DNA from: Hofstenia miamia
Taxonomy: Eukaryota > Xenacoelomorpha > Acoela > Hofsteniidae
Direction: 5' to 3'
Assembly (NCBI GenBank): GCA_900660155.1
Contig: CABFPE010000033.1
Span: forward strand, 1,283,355-1,308,183
DNA: 24,829 nt
A program made the translations under genes and the position numbers. This document shows positions 10,886 through 20,537 of the stretch, piece by piece. The notes beneath the pieces are model-generated. The model was not told the DNA's origin. It searched no databases and saw only the letters and a program-made list of their open reading frames with translations. Every line of letters begins with the position of its first letter. The first letter of the stretch is position 1.

Positions 10886-11750
10886 GATAAATACCAATTG
10901 TATCAAAAACGAACGCTGCATTGGCCATTTAGCACAAAATTTTACTTAAACTTAGTAACCATAAATGAGAATTTCCACTAGATGATGGCTTGTTTGACGA
11001 ATGTTTGATAATGCACAGCTGCAACCTGTTTGCAGACCAATTAAAATTTACTACTAGTTTAATCAGAGGTTTGATGCATCTGATCCGCTTTTCATATTGT
11101 AATAAAACTTCGAAATATTCACAAATAATTGCCTTTTCTGAGTTGCAGTAATTATTCACTAGGTATTTTGTTTCAGAGGCTAAGAAACAGGGGTGGAAAG
11201 CTTGCCGTTTGTTTGTTGTGTAGGATTTTAAATTTGTTGCGTGTGCAACACAGCATGTTGTGTGGGTACAAAATTGTACACAGCGTGCCTCAATGAACAT
11301 TGGTGGTCCATCTGCAGGAAATAGAATTGCTGCTCCCTTGTGCTTTTGACCACCTCATCGCCTAAGCACTAGGTATGGGGAGAGTGTGAATGTTTATTTC
11401 CAGGAAAAGAGAGCAAATTTTTGCATAGATGTATCAATATCAATGTAATTTCTAAATTTATTTTATTGAAAAATGTTTGAAAGTGTGATGAGGAAGAATG
11501 AAACCATATGGTTAAATTATGAAGTTCGGGGTTATTGTCTTTTCACAAATACACTTTTAGATGATCGGGCACTAGTAAAATTTGACTAAATGTACGGACC
11601 TCTATTTTAGACAAAGTTTGACTTATATAACAGAAGTTTAACATTGAAATCTTAACGGAATTGGACAAAGTGGGTGTTATAAGCTAAATGGAGTGAAGAT
11701 TTAGAGATACACCTATTTTGTTTGCCATTGATGCTTGTCATCCGGAAAGC
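10309..11750. other. AT-rich sequence without a recognised gene
   Basis: Apart from the (TA)n tract at 10846-10882, nothing is recognised. Open frames on either strand here read through low-complexity sequence (for example Tyr/Ile repeats from the TA tract) and have no motifs. Confidence 0.45.
10846..10882. repeat. (TA)n microsatellite, about 18 units
   Basis: Uninterrupted alternating A/T from 10846 to 10882. Confidence 0.97.
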
Positions 11751-11758
11751 GATAATTT

Positions 11759-12172
11759 TTGGAGTATGATCAATTGAGCCCTGTTTTAGATATAGAGAAA
11801 CTTTCTACTGCATCCATAAAATCTGACATTTTGGTATATTCAAACATTTTTCGGATCATGGAAAAACAGCTAGAAAGCATATCTGAAGTTTTACTTTCAC
11901 TTCCTGCCATTCTTTGGTTTTCCAAGTTAAACCAGCCTGCTCCAATTAATTCTTATATTTCCAGTGGCAAACACTTCAGTAGAGCGTGTATTTTATTCTC
12001 TTCGTCATGTCCGCAATTATATACGAAATTCAATGAAAGAAGACAGGTTAAATGGGCTTTTTTATTATCTATCGAAAAATGTATGACACGCAATGTTAAT
12101 ATGGATAGGGTTGTAGACTTCTTGGCAGAAATGTTATCAATCGCTTTGGACGAGAAGGAGAAAGACACTTAA
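11759..12172 (+). pseudogene. hAT transposase C-terminal (dimerisation) domain, frameshifted
   Basis: The recognisable protein is split over two frames. In the frame around 11951-12070 the sequence reads FPVANTSVERVFYSLRHVR followed by RNSMKEDRLNGL. This is the hAT C-terminal dimerisation motif, whose conserved core is P-(V/L)-(A/S)-x3-ERxFS with a later RLxxL. An in-frame TAA occurs just before it (about 11923). After about 12060 the domain continues in the frame of the 11759-12172 open reading frame (LLSIEKCMTRNVNMDRVVDFLAE, 12058-12140), as in relatives where a final Val/Asp-rich helix follows. So at least one frameshift and one stop break it. The N-terminal zinc finger and RNase H-like catalytic core are not recognised upstream. 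Unclear whether it belonged to either hAT-type element family in this window. Confidence 0.75.
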
Positions 12173-12479
12173 AATTTCTATAGATATTGTTGTTGATTAT
12201 TTACATATTTGACATTTTTACTGTAATTTGCTTATATATTCATTTAAAACAAATACTATTAGAATTGTAATTATATTCTCAATGTTATATAGTCAATTCA
12301 TATCAGTTCCTTCTAATATACTTTAGAAAAATTCTATCAAATACTAATGTCATTTGATTAAAATAATTGTTTATAACAAAGTGGAAAATTCTTTCACATG
12401 ATTAAAAATATGAATTAATGCACCGCTGCGGGCAATTGGCAGCGTCTAAATTGAAAGTGCTGAATAGTTCTCATTGTTT
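12173..12479. other. AT-rich spacer, nothing recognised
   Basis: Downstream of the hAT remnant. No terminal inverted repeat of that element was identified here. Confidence 0.4.
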
Positions 12480-12492
12480 TCAATCGTCTGGA

Positions 12493-12531
12493 CTTAGCTC
12501 TGTGGGTTTGCAATGGCTGGGATTCAATCCA
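12493..12531 (+). repeat. tRNA-like remnant (pol III A- and B-box-like motifs)
   Basis: TTAGCTCTGTGGG (12494-12506) resembles a tRNA D-arm/A box with one departure from TRGYNNARNNGG. GATTCAATCC (12521-12530) matches the B box G-A/T-TTCRANNC pattern. The distance between them is too short for a complete tRNA, so this would be a degraded or deleted tRNA or SINE head. Weak evidence. Confidence 0.3.
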
Positions 12532-12549
12532 GGCCTATCCAATAAACTA

Positions 12550-12601
12550 TAAAACATTAAACTAAAAGATATATTTCGTTCAACTTGAGCATCGCCAATT
12601 T
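12550..12601 (+). repeat. Left copy of 52-bp inverted repeat flanking the Penelope-like remnant
   Basis: Its reverse complement matches 15089-15140 with about five mismatches in 52 bases, including the shared block GATGCTCAAGTTGARCGAAA. The pair encloses the GIY-YIG fragment and the hAT-type element inserted into it. Penelope-like elements are known to carry terminal repeats in direct or inverted arrangement, so I infer these are its ends. Confidence 0.7.
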
Positions 12602-13139
12602 TCAAGATAAATATGTAACTCATCTTTGGTGTTAAGACTTGGTTGCAATGATCATATGTATATACTTTCAATTACTTTTAAATTTTTGGGGATGGTTGAT
12701 CTTAAAACTTGGATGTCATAATTTAATCCACACTTTTAAAATTGAATATAGAGATGAGCACACAACAGATCAAACACGAAGAATAAATTATATAAAAGAA
12801 ATTGTAAGATTTGTTTATGCAACGCGAAAGCTTAGTCCAAATCTAGAATCAAAATCAATGACAAAGATATATGATAAGTCCAATGTTATCCATAAAATCA
12901 ATTGCACCTGTGTTGAGGACTATTTTGGATATAGTAGCAGACAACTAAGCAGAAGAATAAAAGAACACGAAACTAAGACAACAAATATCAGAACACCTGA
13001 GAAAATGTGGATTATGGCATTAAAATCAACTATCCCCAAAAATTTAAAATCAATGAAATCAAGTTTTAACACCAAAGATGATTACGTGCAGGGGCGCATC
13101 CAACTTTTTTGATGAGGGGGGGGGGAACTATTATATAAA

Positions 13140-13154
13140 TATATATATATATAT
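13140..13154. repeat. (TA)n tract running into the assembly gap
   Basis: Alternating A/T up to the first N at 13155; the true length is unknown because the gap begins inside it. Confidence 0.85.
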
Positions 13155-13627
13155 NNNNNNNNNNNNNNNNNNNNNNNNNNNNNNNNNNNNNNNNNNNNNN
13201 NNNNNNNNNNNNNNNNNNNNNNNNNNNNNNNNNNNNNNNNNNNNNNNNNNNNNNNNNNNNNNNNNNNNNNNNNNNNNNNNNNNNNNNNNNNNNNNNNNNN
13301 NNNNNNNNNNNNNNNNNNNNNNNNNNNNNNNNNNNNNNNNNNNNNNNNNNNNNNNNNNNNNNNNNNNNNNNNNNNNNNNNNNNNNNNNNNNNNNNNNNNN
13401 NNNNNNNNNNNNNNNNNNNNNNNNNNNNNNNNNNNNNNNNNNNNNNNNNNNNNNNNNNNNNNNNNNNNNNNNNNNNNNNNNNNNNNNNNNNNNNNNNNNN
13501 NNNNNNNNNNNNNNNNNNNNNNNNNNNNNNNNNNNNNNNNNNNNNNNNNNNNNNNNNNNNNNNNNNNNNNNNNNNNNNNNNNNNNNNNNNNNNNNNNNNN
13601 NNNNNNNNNNNNNNNNNNNNNNNNNNN
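13155..13627. other. Assembly gap (473 N)
   Basis: Unresolved bases. The gap starts in a TA repeat within a repeated transposon, which is the usual cause of such gaps. Open frames spanning it are artefacts. Confidence 0.99.
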
Positions 13628-15088
13628 ATTCTGCATATTTTCATGAGATTTTTTAAGAGGTTTTCTACAGTATTGCGGCTTGCTAGATCAAAGTAAGGTA
13701 TCTTAGAATAGAAATTATCAATGAAATCTGGACATTGAATTGAAAATAATAAATTCAGTTCTTCAATATTCCATTTCAAAACGTTAAAAAAATTATCTAG
13801 CATTCACTAAAACTGTGGTCTATTCGTTCAATTTCAACCTATGTTTTCCAAATGTTTAGTCCAAATTTCATTCAAAATGGCTATATTTCTCATTCCTAGT
13901 TTCACTTAAGTAGCGCAGTAATTTGTTCCTCGTCATAAATTACAGACACGCAGGAGTATGCAATTTTTAATTGGAATCCTAACCCCAAATAGATTTTTTT
14001 TAGTTTAGTAAATTAATCAATTTTTGCGTTTCAGACAATAGATTATTTCCAATTTTTGGCAATAAATAGAATAAAAACATTAGATTAAATATAATAGTAA
14101 GTTAACCAGTTTGGTATCAATAAAAATATATATATAACACAAAAAATAATTTCAAATATCTGTTAGCACTAAAAAGAAATTCTTCTAGAAAATCAAAAGT
14201 TAGATATTGCTAATGGGAAAATTGGTTCTGCCATAGATACCTTATATAAATGCTGCGATCATAGTTTAATTTCTTTAGGTTTGATATGACAAGATGAGGT
14301 GTCCGACAGAATGTCACAATGGTGTGAAATAAGGTTAATGTTAAGCCTTCAATATACATAAAACATTGAATTGGGGGTAGAAGAATGATATATTTTTTGG
14401 TCATCAAATTGAGCATTACACTCAACAGCTAATGCTATATAACTTTACTAGACAGGATAATAATGCTTATGGAATAAGAAATTGATTACATATTTCAGGA
14501 AGATTTAAGTGAATCATAAATAATTGGCAATCGATTTGTAAAGTATTCAATAGGTTAATTAATTTCCAATTATTGCATTATTTGCAACATCAATTTAATA
14601 TTGTCTACCCCTGCAGACATAGAATAGAGCCAATTCATATTATATACTATGATTATTATAGGTAGGGCAGTGAGCAGGGTTTTACACCACGTGAATATCT
14701 CCGCCATAAATAACCAAAAGTGGGCCGCAGCCCTCAATTTTTTTGGAAATATTGATGAATTCGACGCTAAGAAATGCATTTTACCACCTTAGTTTATAAT
14801 TTTTTAATATCTTTTACTGAAATTTTTTTTATTTAGCCAGCCAAAGGCAGTTTTGAAAATCTGACTGAGAGACATTCCACACCTTGCTTACGCAACTGGT
14901 TACAGGCAAATATTTCATGAGGAATACAAGCAGCTCTGCTCTGTTGAGGGGGGGGGAACGCTCCCCCAGTTCCCCCCTCTGGGTGTGCCTCTGATTACGT
15001 GTGTCAACACAAATTACCTCTAATCAAAGATTAATTACATAATAATATCTTTTAATTAAATAATGCATATATAGAGGATAAATTTTGT

Positions 15089-15140
15089 AAATTGACGATG
15101 CTCAAGTTGAGCGAAATATATTTTTTAGTCTAATGTTTTT
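15089..15140 (-). repeat. Right copy of 52-bp inverted repeat
   Basis: Inverted partner of 12550-12601, about 47 of 52 matching. It lies about 55 bp after the stop of the Penelope-like frame. Its last bases also form the beginning of the 132-bp tandem unit. Confidence 0.7.
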
Positions 15141-15387
15141 ACTAAAATTATTAAAGATCCTTAACCACAATAAACAATAAAACGTTTAGAAGACGTCTTA
15201 TAATACGTCTTAAAATGGTTTAAGAGACGTGTAGAAGACGTTTAGAAATGGCAACGTTAGTCTAATGTTTTTACTAAAATTATTAAAGATCCTTAACCAC
15301 AATAAACAATAAAACGTTTAGAAGACGTCTTATAATACGTCTTAAAATGGTTTAAGAGACGTGTAGAAGACGTTTAGAAATGGCAAC
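15125..15387. repeat. 132-bp tandem duplication, two near-identical copies
   Basis: The block starting TTAGTCTAATG at 15125 recurs at 15257, an exact 132-bp shift, and I saw no mismatch up to TGGCAAC at 15255 and 15387. The unit joins the end of the Penelope-like repeat to the start of the GTTTAGAAGACGT element, so the duplication happened after those two became neighbours. Could be a recent event or an assembly artefact. Confidence 0.92.
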
Positions 15388-15780
15388 TATGCCAGGTATA
15401 GAAGACTTCTTTAGAAATTGTTTAGAAGGCGTCTAGATAAAGTCTAGAAGACGTTTTGCATTTTCCTAACACCATCTGTGGACACTAGATGACATTCAGC
15501 AACGTTTAGAAAGGCTGTTTTAAAAGATGTTTAGAAGAGACGTACCTTAAGGCGTTTTACAACGTGTTATACAGGGGCGTGGCCCTGCATGTTGGATTAC
15601 TTGGTCCCTCTTCTTAAAATATATAAAATACTAATGCCATTCTATTCAAAATTCAATGAAAAGTGCGAAACTATTTCATATGAATAAAACTATGATTAAT
15701 TTATTGAACTTGCAAATGCATGCCACGGGCCCGGGGGTATGCCATCATAAGACGGGTATAAACGTTTTATTGTTTATTGG
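15169..15780. mobile_element. Foldback/MITE-like element rich in GTTTAGAAGACGT motifs
   Basis: AATAAACAATAAAACGTTTA (15169, and again at 15301 in the tandem copy) recurs inverted at 15759-15778. The match extends inward with mismatches through CGTCTTAT, giving about 37-bp ends. Between them are many copies of (A)CGTTTAGAAGACGT and variants on both strands (15183-15550), giving strong self-complementarity. The 15572-15760 part differs in style (CAGGGGCGTGGCC... and GGGCCCGGGGG) and may be a further insertion. No target duplication was clear. No coding capacity. Confidence 0.6.
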
Positions 15781-16716
15781 GTACTTATATTTCTGAGTTT
15801 TAAATTCGCTAAATCTTCTCATCTGCTTACTGCAAGATTTACGTAGTGCGTTTAGTACTTCATTTTAGTTGTAACAAAATGTAAATTCTGTTAGTGTTGA
15901 TTAGGCGGATGATGATTCTTGTTATTACAATCATGGATAATTTCTTTCATTCAAATTTACCTGATAAAATATTCACATATATTCTCATTTATATTTCTTC
16001 CTAGATGATAGTTATTTTAATTGAGATTGGTGTGATAAATTGTTTCACTTCTTACCGAATTACACTAGGTCCTAAATAATCCTAGCTTCATGAAAACTAT
16101 AGAAATATTATAAAAAATAATTATTGTTTTTTACATTTAACTGTATTTATGAAGTGCACTTCTAAATTTTATGAAAATACGTTTACTGACTTTGATTTTC
16201 TTAATATTGATTTCGTGAGATTTTAGAAGACATGTTGTTTTAGTGGATATCTACGAATTATTTAATTATAATCATAGCTCCCTAAGTATGCAATGGATTT
16301 TATTGAAAAAAGCATTAACGAAATCTTGAAGAATACTAGTTACTTTGTAAACACAAGATTTTTCATGTCCTGTCTCCTGAAAGCAAACAAGTATTCACAC
16401 AAACTTGGAATCTGCTCATCACTGCAATGGTAAGATTTGGTCCAAAATACTGAATTTATGTTTGAATTGCCTCTTTGAGTACGTCGGCTTTTGACGGTAA
16501 ACTCCTCCTTTTAGCTATCTCCAACAATAAATATAAAGCAAAAGGTTCCGGGAATCAACCTGGTGCTTTAATATCGTAAATCTTGAAATCATTTCCCATC
16601 ATTAAATATACTGTGTATATTTAATTCCGTTATGCAATATATAAATGTTTAGCATTAATTTTCACAAGATTACCAAATTAGAAACATATTATAAAATTTA
16701 ACTGGAACACTTTTAT
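15781..16716. other. AT-rich sequence, nothing recognised
   Basis: No open frame of note, no repeat or RNA motif identified with confidence. A short inverted pair AGGTT...AACCT near 16545 is too weak to name. Confidence 0.4.
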
Positions 16717-17036
16717 TTAACTGATCTGTTTAACAGATTTTTTAATAAATTTTGTTGAACGATAGAAAAGACGGAGAAAAATTGTACTTTGTAATACCAA
16801 AATTCTCTTACGAATGGCATTGTAACAGAGATGGTTTTTTGTGAAAAATAGTGCTTTTAAGTATATTCGTTCAGGATTGGAGAGTAAATTTCATGCCACG
16901 TTACTAGCTAAATTGGTAGATTACAGCAATAATGAAACAGATCTTTTGAAAAGATCTACTACCATGTTTAAAAGTTTATTTATAGAGTTTTTGAATAGTC
17001 TCTTAACAGATCTGCTAAGCAGATTGTAAACATGGT
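16717..17036. repeat. Paired palindromic repeats (TTAACWGATCTGYTWARCAGATT)
   Basis: A 23-bp motif at 16717-16739 recurs in direct orientation at 17003-17025 (19 of 23 the same). Each copy is itself a palindrome with 7-bp arms (16724-16738; 17010-17024). Between them is another palindrome GATCTTTTGAAAAGATC (16940-16956). An inverted pair ACCATGTTT/AAACATGGT (16971-16979; 17028-17036) surrounds the right copy. An open frame of 62 codons (16841-17029) overlaps these and has no recognised motif. Possibly a small foldback element. Confidence 0.45.
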
Positions 17037-17246
17037 AATCACTGCTTTTGTTAATTCATGGAAATTTACATTAGATTGATTTTATAGTTGTTATACATTT
17101 TTCAGGAATATATCACACATTTTGTTAATTTTTTATTTTTAGAGATTAATTGAAGACAATACATACTTTAGCTTTGATCAGTGTGTTAAATTATAGATCA
17201 TATTAATTCTACTATTTCATAATGAATATTACTGCTAATGTTCAGA
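17037..17246. other. AT-rich spacer
   Basis: Nothing recognised. Confidence 0.4.
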
Positions 17247-17365
17247 GATGGAATTGAGCCGATTTTTTAGGCCCAAGCTTGGCCCAATAGAGCTTAGGCC
17301 CAACCCCGACTCGACTCATTTCCAAATATCAATAATTCGCCTCAAGCCCGGCCTGGCCAAATTAT
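17247..17365. repeat. GC-rich GGCCCAAGC-type dispersed repeat
   Basis: A sudden GC-rich island with several GGCCCAA/GCCCGGCC motifs and CCCGACTCGACTC, starting CAGAGATGGAATTGAGCC. A similar style of sequence occurs at about 22935-22990. The CAGAG start suggests a hAT-type MITE, but the opposite terminus and target duplication were not found. Confidence 0.4.
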
Positions 17366-17899
17366 TGTGTTTTGCGCCACTGATAGTGTATTTTGCCTCA
17401 TAGAGACCCATATGCACTACACTATGAATTTGATTAGATAATTTACATAATGTATTGATTAAGATGTTCATAGATGCATATTTGTCAACAATGCTAATTC
17501 AATTCTGTTGAAATTTAAATTGCATTGTAAATCTTAATGCAATATACGTGTCATACAGGACGCAGGACCGTATGCCTGGGAGTTAGGGAGTTCCACCCTT
17601 CTGGAGCAGATGTGACCGCCTCCTGTAAATGACTGCATTTGGCTACCAAATACTATTGAATGTGCATTTTCACAAATGTTATAATTTTCTAAATTGGTCT
17701 AAATTTGTGTATAGATTAACCTAAAATTGCATGAAGAAGAAGAGGCTATATTTTGTTCTAAATTTAACAATATAAACATTGGTCACATTACAAAAGTGTT
17801 TAATCACCAGATATTTTATTATTAAATGTGGATGGTAAAATTTAACTATCACTTTTGCAATGAAATTTATTAATTGCAATTAACAGTTTATGTGTAAAC
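17366..17899. other. AT-rich sequence, nothing recognised
   Basis: Non-coding. A slightly GC-richer patch at 17560-17630 has no recognised structure. Confidence 0.4.
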
Positions 17900-18010
17900 A
17901 AACCTTAAAAGTCAAAGCAAATTTATTGCAGTAAATAAATGACAGTAAAAAAGCTACAAACTACAAATACATGTATTTACAAAATAATAATAAAATATAT
18001 ATAGAACAAA

Positions 18011-18032
18011 TGTGTGTGTGTCTATGTGTGTG
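18011..18032. repeat. (TG)n-rich microsatellite
   Basis: TGTGTGTGTGTCTATGTGTGTG interrupted once. It lies in the LINE 3' untranslated stretch. Confidence 0.85.
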
Positions 18033-18038
18033 GTGAGC

Positions 18039-19385
18039 TCAGTGTAAAAAACCAGTAAATGTGTTTAGCATGTTTGTGTCTCCGATTGTATTTTGTCGAT
18101 GTAAAAGTATGATTTTTAATTTTTTTCTAAATTTTTTGTAATTTTTTTCTATTCTTATCTCATTTTCTAAATCATTCCAAATATTAGAGGCTGCTCGGTG
18201 AAAACTAGGATAGGAAATACTGCTACAAATAAACTTATGTGATCGAAGATTTACTTTTAAGTAATTATCAAGAAAAGAAATTTGATTGTCGGCCATATTT
18301 ATACTTAAATAAAATTGAAGCTGCATGGAATTGTACTTGAAATAGCGGGGATAATACATTATACTTTCGTCTGTATTCACTAACATGGTCATGCTTACGT
18401 GCAAAATTTAATGTTTTTAATGCCCAATTAAAAGTTTTTGATAATAAATAAATTAAAATTTATAAATAAAAATGAACAATAATGTAATTGCGATAAACAA
18501 AAGGCATGTAATAATTGAACGTGATAATCTGGTCCAAAATTTCTGAGGTGGTATAAGTATCTAACGCCAGAAGCCATTTTTTGTAGCTTTTTTAGGAGAA
18601 ATTTATCGAATTTTAAATCTTTGTCAATATCAACACCTAAATATGTAGCATGATCAGATTGTTTTATTGGAACACTGTTAACAATTAATTCGATCTTGTT
18701 TGTTATTTCTTTTACAGAATTGGGGGAAAATATAATGAATTGCGTTTTTTCAATATTAATTTTTAATTGATTGGATGAGAAATACCTAGAAAGATTTTCA
18801 ATATCACTTTGTAAATTTTTTATAGCCCTAAATGCATCATTATCTGTATTTATGAGGCAAGTATCATCAGCAAATTGATATATTTCACTATGTTTTACAT
18901 GTTTAATTATGTCATTTACATATATTGCAAATAAAATTGGCCCTAGTATTGTGCCTTGAGGCACTCCTCGATCGGGTATAATATAATCAAATTTCATAAT
19001 ATTCATTAAAACACGCTGTTTTCTATTTTCTAAAAAACTCATAAGTAACTTAATTGAATTTTGTTGAAATCCGTAATTTTTACGTTTAATCGCAAAAATT
19101 TCAAATTTCATTGAATTAAAAGCTTTGCTTAAGTCTAGAAGTGCTATGCAACTGGATTTATTTTAAGATATATTTGAGGATATTTTTTCAGTAATAATTG
19201 CATCACTTGTACTATGTATAGCGCGGAAACCATATTGTTTAGATGATAAGATATTCTCAGATGCTAGGTATTAGTTGATTTGTATGTGCAATAATTTTTC
19301 GAATAATTTACTAAAAGGGTGTGTTACTGAGATTGGCCTATAAATTTTAGCAATGAGGGGATCTCCATTTTTATACAAATTATTT
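18039..19385 (-). pseudogene. LINE ORF2 reverse transcriptase and C-terminal tail, broken
   Basis: Order along the minus strand: KNGDP...YRPISV (about 19370-19330), FSKLFEKLL, QYGFR, LLDLSKAF (catalytic block A, about 19110-19140), RGVPQGTILGPILFAIYVND (about 18910-18970), FADDTCLI (catalytic xADD, about 18860), LKINIEKTQFIIFS, then TYLGVDID. Stops TAA (about 19165) and TAG (about 19272) interrupt the first part. The frame 19111-18428 is clean through the ADD motif. The tail 18404-18039 is in a different frame and contains the conserved AASNIWNDLENEIR-type motif with a basic helix (NYKKFRKKLK), as at the C-terminus of jockey/CR1-group proteins. Catalytic residues are kept, but the gene is dead from stops, frameshift and truncation. 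Confidence 0.85.
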
Positions 19386-20517
19386 GCATAAAGCCATGCA
19401 CTTCTCAATAATCAATGTTCTATGCTCATTAGTATTAATTCTACGTATGTTTTGTTTTGGTTCGTTAAGATTCAGGTAAGACGTGTTTATATTTTCAGAG
19501 ATAACGCAGATGCCTTATATTATAGCCTAAACTGAATTGGATACAGATAAATACTGGGGATTCTGAAATACACGAGCTAAGTTTAGATATTAGAACCATG
19601 TATATTGCTATTGTAAAATTTAAAATTATAGCACTCTTACTAAAACCTGATTGAGTTTCTATAAAATCATCGCAAAAAATTTGTAAAAACCATCATCCAA
19701 CTTTGTGCGAAATGGTCTGTTTGGTCAATGGGAGTGAATCTTTATACCGGAATACTCAATAAATCACGTCATCACCACGATAGTATTCGAAATTTTGGGA
19801 CGCAAATGTTTTAAAATTCTTACAAGATATTTGAGTAGTGATTCAAATCTCAGATAAATTCCCTTTGGTTGAAAAAAGCTTGCTTGTAAAGAATTATACG
19901 CAAGCAAGAACTAATTAGCAATTGGTGAAAAAGCTATATTCAAGCTACCTAATTTTTAGTGCAATTGCAAACATTGTTTATAAGTAAGAAATTTACAATT
20001 ATTTATTCAGTTGCTATTTTCTATACAATATTGTTCACTGTCCACCACAAAAAATATTATGAAGCTACTGTAACTGCATGTATGTGCATGTATGACGGTC
20101 ATAGGGGACAGTCGTGCTGCAACAAGTCAGAAATGTTATTTGGTAGCCGCAACCGGTTGAGTTAACACGCTTAACCTGTGACCGGTCAAATTTTTCAATA
20201 CATTTAAACTGTAAACTAAATAAACTTGTTGACAAAAGTATATTCATTGTATTTTTAGCATATTATTAATATTATTTATTATTTATATTATAGTAGCCTT
20301 TTTTGTAAATATATGTTATTTGTTATTGCAATAAAATTTTACGCTCACCTTGCATCGTGTAAAACATCAATAAACAAAAATTACAAATGTGCGTTTTTTA
20401 ATTTTTTACAAAAAATTATTAATAAACGCTTCTCTTATAACTAGAAATTTTTCAACACTATTGCCATCTAGACAGTGAGAGAACTTGAAGTATTTAGGGA
20501 AGCGTGTAATTAAAATG
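19386..20517. other. AT-rich sequence, nothing recognised
   Basis: Short open frames (for example 19959-20165) have no motif. Small GC-richer patch at 20090-20180 containing ACCGGTT, no recognised structure. Confidence 0.4.
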
Positions 20518-20537
20518 CAACTGCACGCATGCAGTTG
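20518..20537. repeat. Hairpin, 8-bp perfect stem, 4-nt loop
   Basis: CAACTGCA, loop CGCA, TGCAGTTG. Isolated; function unknown. Confidence 0.5.

Larger units (their letters stand above)
13089..14993. mobile_element. hAT-type DNA element, about 1.9 kb, inside the Penelope-like remnant
   Basis: The left end reads CAGGGGCGCATCCAAC (13089). The right end read inward is CAGAGGCACACCCAGAG (from 14993), a diverged terminal inverted repeat of the CAGRGGCRCAYCCA form typical of hAT elements. ATTACGTG lies directly outside both ends (13081-13088 and 14994-15001), an 8-bp target duplication as expected for hAT. Runs of G/C sit just inside both ends. The interior includes an assembly gap and no recognised transposase; a 58-codon minus-strand open stretch (13628-13803) is unidentified. 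Homologous segments recur at 22857-23943. Probably a non-autonomous family. Confidence 0.88.
12639..15034 (+). pseudogene. Penelope-like element C-terminal fragment (GIY-YIG-like), split by a hAT-type insertion
   Basis: The open frame 12639-13088 ends in a segment VIHKINCTCVEDYFGYSSRQ followed by LSRRIKEH (12884-12968). This fits the GIY-YIG endonuclease block found at the C-terminus of Penelope-like retrotransposons (a VYxIxC...YxG(x)T...RxxEH pattern). GIY is degraded to VIH, YIG is YFG, and the catalytic Arg region is kept. At 13088 the frame is cut by the insertion of 13089-14993. After the duplicated target, the same frame continues for ten codons to a TAA at 15032-15034, which was probably the original stop. 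RT itself is absent, so the copy is 5' truncated. Coding resemblance before about 12750 is doubtful. Confidence 0.6.
17900..19385 (-). mobile_element. Non-LTR retrotransposon (LINE, jockey/CR1-type), 5'-truncated
   Basis: The minus strand carries the C-terminal two thirds of a LINE ORF2: RT from about 19385 to 18450 and the C-terminal tail to 18039, then a 3' untranslated stretch. Coding similarity stops abruptly at about 19385, consistent with the 5' truncation usual for target-primed reverse transcription; the endonuclease domain is absent. The 3' end is uncertain: an AATAAA on the minus strand near 17920-17930 could be its poly(A) signal. No target duplication was identified. Confidence 0.85.

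Noticed and set aside
10728..10981. Tyr/Ile repeat proteins
   Set aside because: Direct translation of the (TA)n microsatellite.
13066..13803. Long open frames on both strands spanning the N run
   Set aside because: They are open only because N codons are not stops. Only the 58 codons at 13628-13803 are real sequence, and they were not recognised.
15125..15570. CRISPR-like array
   Set aside because: The repeated GTTTAGAAGACGT motifs have irregular spacing and both orientations, and the 132-bp repeat is only a double copy in an animal-type sequence.
15572..15760. Complete hAT element beginning CAGGGGCGTGGCC
   Set aside because: The left end fits, but no matching right end or 8-bp duplication of GTGTTATA was found.
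16530..16570. tRNA T-arm-like sequence (GGTTCCGGGAATCAACC)
   Set aside because: No D arm or acceptor stem at a suitable distance on either strand.
17247..17365. Complete hAT MITE starting CAGAGATGG
   Set aside because: No inverted CTCTG partner with a duplicated CTAATGTT flank is visible.
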